From NCBI RefSeq assembly GCF_964332355.1, contig NZ_OZ201294.1, forward strand, positions 1 to 64,000: a stretch of 64,000 nt of DNA. The letters run 5' to 3'. The notes below the pieces were generated by a model. It saw only the letters and a program-made list of their open reading frames with translations. It searched no databases and was not told where the DNA came from. This document shows, piece by piece, positions 60,053 through 64,000 of the stretch. The translations under genes were made by a program, and so were the position numbers. The stretch comes from Imbroritus primus (lineage in GTDB: Bacteria > Pseudomonadota > Gammaproteobacteria > Burkholderiales > Burkholderiaceae). The stretch's first letter is position 1. Each line of letters starts with the position of its first letter.

Positions 60053-61125
60053 TGAGTCAATCGTTTCTCAAGGTAGAGGGTCTGCGCAAGACCTACGACG
60101 TGCGCCGCGGCCTGTTCGGCCGTGCGCGGCCGCTGCACGCGGTCGCCGGCGTCTCGTTCGAGGTCGAAGCGGGCACCACGTTCGGCCTGGTGGGCGAGTC
60201 GGGCTCGGGCAAGACCACCATCGCCAAGATGCTGATGCTGGCCGAGCCCGCCACGGCCGGTTCGATCGAACTCAATGGCCAGAACCTGGCAGCGCTGCGC
60301 GGCAAGGAACTCGACCAGTTCCACCTGGAACTGCAACCGGTGCTGCAGGATCCGTTCAGCTCGTTGAACCCGCGCATGCGCATCGGCAACATCATCGACG
60401 AGCCGCTGCGTATCCACAAGCTGCTGAGTGGCGCTGAGCGCGAAAAGCGCGTGAAGGAGCTGCTCGAACTGGTAGGCCTGCCGGGTGACGGTGGCCGCCG
60501 CTTCCCGCATGAACTGTCGGGTGGCCAGCGTCAGCGTGTGTCGATTGCCCGTGCACTCGGTCCGAATCCTAAGTGCATGGTTCTGGATGAGCCCGTGTCG
60601 GCACTCGACGTGTCGATCCAGGCGCAGATCCTGAACCTGCTGAAGGACCTGCAAGGCCAGCTCGACCTGACGTACATTCTGATTTCCCACGATCTTGCGG
60701 TCGTGGCGTACATGAGCAAGCGCATCGGCGTGCTGTATCTCGGTGAGTTCATGGAGATCGGTGCGACCGAAGACATCGTCCGCAATTCGCGCCATCCGTA
60801 CACCCAGGCGCTCATCGCCTCGGTGGAGTCGCGCAGCGGCGGCGGGTCGGCCAAGCTGGTATCGGGTGAAATCCCCTCGCCGATGAATCCGCCGCCCGGA
60901 TGTCCGTTCAATCCACGTTGCCCGCACGCCGTCGATCGTTGCCGTAGCGAAAAACCCAAGCTGCGCGAGATCGGCCCCGGCCACTGGGCTGCATGCCATT
61001 TTTCCGAATCGATTCCGAATGTGACAGCGAACACCGCAGCACCGGCAGTCGATACTTCCGCCAAGACAGCGCAACCCCATATTGCGCTGGTACAAAAACC
61101 TGTTCCCGTCCAGGAGACACCATGA
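60052..61125 (+). CDS. ABC transporter ATPase 2 (DppF-like)
   Basis: This 357-residue ATPase has Walker A GESGSGKTT, signature LSGGQRQRVSIARAL and Walker B MVLDEPVSALD. The C-terminal CPFNPRCPHAVDRCRSEKP matches the DppF/OppF tail. A further extension of about 45 residues follows (ending VQKPVPVQETP), which is longer than usual. Its stop overlaps the flavoprotein B start (ATGA). With the other subunits it completes the importer. Confidence 0.93.
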   Translation: MSQSFLKVEGLRKTYDVRRGLFGRARPLHAVAGVSFEVEAGTTFGLVGESGSGKTTIAKMLMLAEPATAGSIELNGQNLAALRGKELDQFHLELQPVLQDPFSSLNPRMRIGNIIDEPLRIHKLLSGAEREKRVKELLELVGLPGDGGRRFPHELSGGQRQRVSIARALGPNPKCMVLDEPVSALDVSIQAQILNLLKDLQGQLDLTYILISHDLAVVAYMSKRIGVLYLGEFMEIGATEDIVRNSRHPYTQALIASVESRSGGGSAKLVSGEIPSPMNPPPGCPFNPRCPHAVDRCRSEKPKLREIGPGHWAACHFSESIPNVTANTAAPAVDTSAKTAQPHIALVQKPVPVQETP

Positions 61126-62291
61126 ATTTCGATTCGCACGAAGTGTTGAAGACCCCCCTGCTGACCGAGCTGAATGAGCTCGTCCAGACCAAGTTCCGTG
61201 AGCGTGAGGCGAAGTACTTCGACAACGTCGAAATGCCGCTCGAGAACCTGCAGGACCTGTTCGAACGCGGCCTGCTGACCACGACCGTGTCGCGCAAGCA
61301 TGGCGGCCTGGGCAGCAACGTGCTGTCGGATGAAGATCCGGCGACGTTCTACCAGTCGATCCGTACCGTTGCTCGCGTGTCGCCCGGCACGGCGCACTGC
61401 ATGCAGGTGCAGAACCACGTGGCCTGGGCCATTGACGAAATCGGTACCGACGAGCAGCGCAAGTTGTTCATCGAGCCGATGATGAAGGAAATGAAGCTGT
61501 CGTCGTTCGTCGGCAGTGAAGCCAACCGCAAGCACATGTACGTGCTGCGCACCACGGCCAAGAAGGTCGATGGCGGCTACATCGTCAATGGCAACAAGAA
61601 CTACGCCACCAACGGTTTCGACCGTGGCCTGGCCGTGATCTTCGCGACCATCGAAGGCGAGACCGACTACTTCAAGTCGCACCTGATGGTGATCGTCGAG
61701 CCGGGTATGAAGGGCGTGTCGCAGAACGACAACTGGTACCGTCCGACCGGCATGCGTTCGTGCCCGAGCCCGGAGATCTACCTCGACAACGTGATGATCG
61801 ACCAGAACCATGTGCTGGGCGAGCCGGGCGCATACCCCGCCGGCCGCTGGCAGGGCCGTTTCCACCTGGGCTTCGCCGCCAACTACCTGGGCATGCTCGA
61901 AGGCATGTACATGTGGGTGAAGGATGGCCTGGTGAAACGCGGCCGCGGCAAGGATGCGTTTGCCCAGCTGCGCATCGGCGAAATCAGCACCGCCCTGTAC
62001 GGTGCCCAAGTGGCCTTCGAGAACGCCATCGACACGTGGCGCAGCAAGGACATCCAGCGTGCCGAGCTGGCCTCCATGCGTGCCAAGGCGATCTGTGCCC
62101 ACGCTGCCCTGCAGTCGCGCGACCAGCTGATCATGCTGTCGGGTTCGACCGCGCTGTTCGACGAGTTCCCGCTGGGCCGTATGCTGCGCGACCTCGATAC
62201 GCACATCCTGCACGTCGGCCACGACCGCACGGCGCAGATCATCGGTGCGTCCGAGCTGGGCGAAGTGTTCGACTCGACGCTGCAACGCTAA
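61122..62291 (+). CDS. Acyl-CoA-dehydrogenase-fold flavoprotein B, possibly a monooxygenase
   Basis: The 389-residue protein is the paralogue of flavoprotein A (shared WYRPTGMR/WYRPAGMR, GRWQGRFHLGFAANYLG and the N-terminal RTVARVSPGTAHCMQV region). It again lacks the IYEGT-type catalytic segment and has SGSTALFDEFPLGRMLRD, as in reduced-flavin monooxygenases of the DszC/HsaA group. Because a genuine dehydrogenase follows immediately, a different reaction such as hydroxylation of the CoA ester is plausible. The reductant would come from the flavin reductase at 45223-45729. It overlaps ATPase 2 by 4 bases. Confidence 0.83.
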   Translation: MNFDSHEVLKTPLLTELNELVQTKFREREAKYFDNVEMPLENLQDLFERGLLTTTVSRKHGGLGSNVLSDEDPATFYQSIRTVARVSPGTAHCMQVQNHVAWAIDEIGTDEQRKLFIEPMMKEMKLSSFVGSEANRKHMYVLRTTAKKVDGGYIVNGNKNYATNGFDRGLAVIFATIEGETDYFKSHLMVIVEPGMKGVSQNDNWYRPTGMRSCPSPEIYLDNVMIDQNHVLGEPGAYPAGRWQGRFHLGFAANYLGMLEGMYMWVKDGLVKRGRGKDAFAQLRIGEISTALYGAQVAFENAIDTWRSKDIQRAELASMRAKAICAHAALQSRDQLIMLSGSTALFDEFPLGRMLRDLDTHILHVGHDRTAQIIGASELGEVFDSTLQR

Positions 62292-62308
62292 GGAATTAAG
62301 GAAGCAAC

Positions 62309-63484
62309 ATGGATTTTCAACTCACGGGTGATCAGCGCGAGCTGATTGCCGCTACCGAAAAGCTGTGCACGCAGCTGCTGCCGCTGGCCAAGGAAGCGCA
62401 CGAGGGCGAGAAGCGTGGCGATTTCGCGCCGCTGCAAAAGCTGCGCAAGGCGATGGCCGAGAATGGCCTGCTCGGCCTGAACATGCCGACCGAGTACGGC
62501 GGCATGGGCCTGCCGCTGCTGGATACGCTGCTGCTGATCCAGACCATCCAGAAGGTGGATTCCACCATGGGCGGACTGACGCACCGGACCTCGACCGGGG
62601 CGATCGGCGCGATTCTGGAGCTGGGCACGGACGAGCAAAAGGCGCAGTACGTGACCGGCGTGGCGCGCGGCGATATCGGCGTGAGTATCGGCATCACCGA
62701 GCCGAATGCCGGCTCGGCTGCCACGGCGATGACGACCCGCGCCCGCATCGAGGGCGACGAGGTGGTCATCACCGGCCAGAAAATCTTTATCAGCGCGGCC
62801 AAGGCGCATCATTACACGATGCTGTATTGCCGCTTCGGCACCACCGGCCGCGCCAGCGACATCGGCGCGGTGATCGTGCCGCACGATGCGCCGGGACTGA
62901 CCATCGGCAACGGCTCGGAGAACATGGCCGGCGAACGCCAGTACGAACTGTTCTTCGACGACTGCCGTATTCCCAAGGCCAATATCCTGGCCGAGGGCAA
63001 TGCCTTCGGCAAGCTGATCAGTGTTTACAACAGCGAGCGTCTGGGTAGCATCTCGCGCATGCTTGGTTCAGCGCAAGCGTCGTTCGAGTTCGCCCTGCAG
63101 TATGTGCAGGAACGTGAGCAGTTCGGCCGCCAGCTGGCCGACTTCCAAGGTCTGCAGTGGATCCTGGCGGAGATGAAGGTCAAGCTCGAAGCGGCGCAGC
63201 TGTTGACGTACCGCGCTGCGGCGAATACGGCTATCGGCCTGCCGTCGCCCCTCGAAACGTCGGTCGCCAAGGTCTACGTGGCCCAGGCCGCCAAGGAAAT
63301 CTGCGACGACGCGATCCAGCTGCTGGGCGGCTATGGCTACATGACCGAGTACCCGGTCGAGGCGCGCTACCGTGAGGTGCGCGGCGGTTCGATCTACGGC
63401 GGCACGCTGCAGATCCACAAGAACATGATCGCTGGCCATCTGCTGAAGCGCAAGAATAGCCAGTGGGCCAAGGGGAAGGAATGA
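62309..63484 (+). CDS. Acyl-CoA dehydrogenase
   Basis: This 391-residue enzyme is a canonical acyl-CoA dehydrogenase (GITEPNAGSAAT near residue 128, KIFISAAKAHHYT near 158, LLGGYGYMTEYPVEARYREVR near 338). The usual catalytic Glu in IYEGT is Gly364 (SIYGGT). Glu243 in NSERLGS occupies the alternative position used by isovaleryl-CoA and long-chain enzymes, so activity is expected and a branched or cyclic acyl substrate is suggested (inference). It follows flavoprotein B by 17 bases and overlaps the thiolase by 4 bases. Confidence 0.92.
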   Translation: MDFQLTGDQRELIAATEKLCTQLLPLAKEAHEGEKRGDFAPLQKLRKAMAENGLLGLNMPTEYGGMGLPLLDTLLLIQTIQKVDSTMGGLTHRTSTGAIGAILELGTDEQKAQYVTGVARGDIGVSIGITEPNAGSAATAMTTRARIEGDEVVITGQKIFISAAKAHHYTMLYCRFGTTGRASDIGAVIVPHDAPGLTIGNGSENMAGERQYELFFDDCRIPKANILAEGNAFGKLISVYNSERLGSISRMLGSAQASFEFALQYVQEREQFGRQLADFQGLQWILAEMKVKLEAAQLLTYRAAANTAIGLPSPLETSVAKVYVAQAAKEICDDAIQLLGGYGYMTEYPVEARYREVRGGSIYGGTLQIHKNMIAGHLLKRKNSQWAKGKE

Positions 63485-64000
63485 AACTCGCAGAACTGCA
63501 GGACCGCGAACCCGTCATCGTGGCCACGCTGCGCACGCCTGTCGGGCGTCGCAACGGGTCGCTGAAGGACTGGCATGCGACGGCGCTGTTGGCAGAAGTG
63601 TTTGGCGCGATCATTGATCGCGCCGGCATCCCGCGCGAGCAGATCGACGATGTGGTGGCCGGCTGCGCCACCCAGGTTGGCGAACAGGCCGGTAACGTGG
63701 CGCGTACCGCGCTGCTGATGGCGGGCTTTCCGTTTTCGGTGCCGGGTACCACGGTGCAGCGCGCCTGCGGCTCCTCGCAGCAGGCTGTGCATTTCGCCGA
63801 CAACCTGATCCGCAGCGGTGTGTGCGATGTGGTGCTGGCCGGCGGCGTCGAGCAGATGTCGAAGACGCGTGGTGGCAACGAGGATACGACGTATGGCAAG
63901 CGCTATCCGGATGAGCTGGTGCAGCGCCTGTCGATGCCGTCGATGGGCATCGCCGCCGAGCGTATCGCCGAGCGCTGGAACATGAGCCGGACGTATCTGG
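63481..64000 (+). CDS. Thiolase (acetyl-CoA C-acyltransferase), cut by the window end
   Basis: Only the first 173 codons are visible. They show the N-terminal half of a degradative thiolase: VIVATLRTPVGRRNGSLKDW near residue 12, VAGCATQVGEQAGNVAR near 60 and the nucleophile Cys96 in TVQRACGSSQQA. It would cleave a 3-ketoacyl-CoA with CoA to end the cycle begun by ligase B. ATGA overlap with the dehydrogenase shows cotranslation. The His and second Cys of the active site lie outside the window. Confidence 0.9.
   Translation, partial: MKLAELQDREPVIVATLRTPVGRRNGSLKDWHATALLAEVFGAIIDRAGIPREQIDDVVAGCATQVGEQAGNVARTALLMAGFPFSVPGTTVQRACGSSQQAVHFADNLIRSGVCDVVLAGGVEQMSKTRGGNEDTTYGKRYPDELVQRLSMPSMGIAAERIAERWNMSRTYL

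Noticed and set aside
1..64000. CRISPR arrays, tRNA or rRNA genes, replication origin
   Set aside because: No regularly spaced repeats, tRNA cloverleaf sequence, rRNA motif or DnaA-box cluster was recognised by reading.

Overview
The window looks like chromosomal DNA from a GC-rich betaproteobacterium of the order Burkholderiales, closest in style to Cupriavidus or Ralstonia. This rests on high-GC coding, two Bug-type periplasmic solute receptors, a LqsS/CqsS/PhcS-type sensor kinase, an FNR-boxed hemN and dense acyl-CoA catabolic operons. Assignment below the order is inference. No rRNA, tRNA, CRISPR array, complete insertion sequence or prophage was recognised. One clearly foreign, AT-rich gene lies at the left edge.

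Layout, left part (1-33 kb): an AT-rich DUF4062 gene (483-1535); a hybrid quorum-type histidine kinase; a sodium:solute symporter with a 40-residue partner protein; a TerB/DUF697 protein; a LysR regulator divergent from a Bug receptor followed by ligJ and ligK (lower part of protocatechuate 4,5-cleavage or gallate catabolism); a RES/Xre toxin-antitoxin pair with a clear operator and a large hairpin between its genes; an aldehyde dehydrogenase; a MobA-like nucleotidyltransferase; dodecin; an M20 amidohydrolase; a fused iron-sulfur/molybdopterin oxidoreductase with its membrane partner; hemN plus a fatty acid desaturase; a class A penicillin-binding protein; a thioesterase; a FUSC transporter; and a four-domain rhodanese.

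Right part (34-64 kb) is a catabolic supercluster. Module A (34.4-41.2 kb) has an acyl-CoA ligase, a Bug receptor, an SDR that lacks its catalytic residues, an acyl-CoA-dehydrogenase-fold flavoprotein and a MocR regulator. Then come another ligase (41.4-43.1 kb), a biotin carboxylase, a flavin reductase, an IclR regulator, an enoyl-CoA hydratase, a carboxyltransferase, a peptide-type binding protein, a 73-residue biotinyl carrier and an FAD dehydrogenase. Module B (53-64 kb) is a tightly overlapping operon: SDR, binding protein, acyl-CoA ligase, complete Dpp-type ABC transporter, acyl-CoA-dehydrogenase-fold flavoprotein, true acyl-CoA dehydrogenase and a thiolase cut by the window end.

Modules A and B are paralogous, and their ligases share a near-identical 668-bp tract that points to gene conversion. 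A repeated motif around TTCCAC/TATTG sits just upstream of the carboxylase, transporter and dehydrogenase genes, so these scattered transcription units are probably one regulon, plausibly under the IclR protein. The simplest reading is a pathway that imports a carboxylic acid, activates it to a CoA thioester, possibly hydroxylates it with a reduced-flavin monooxygenase, carboxylates and hydrates it, and finishes by thiolysis. The substrate cannot be named from sequence alone.
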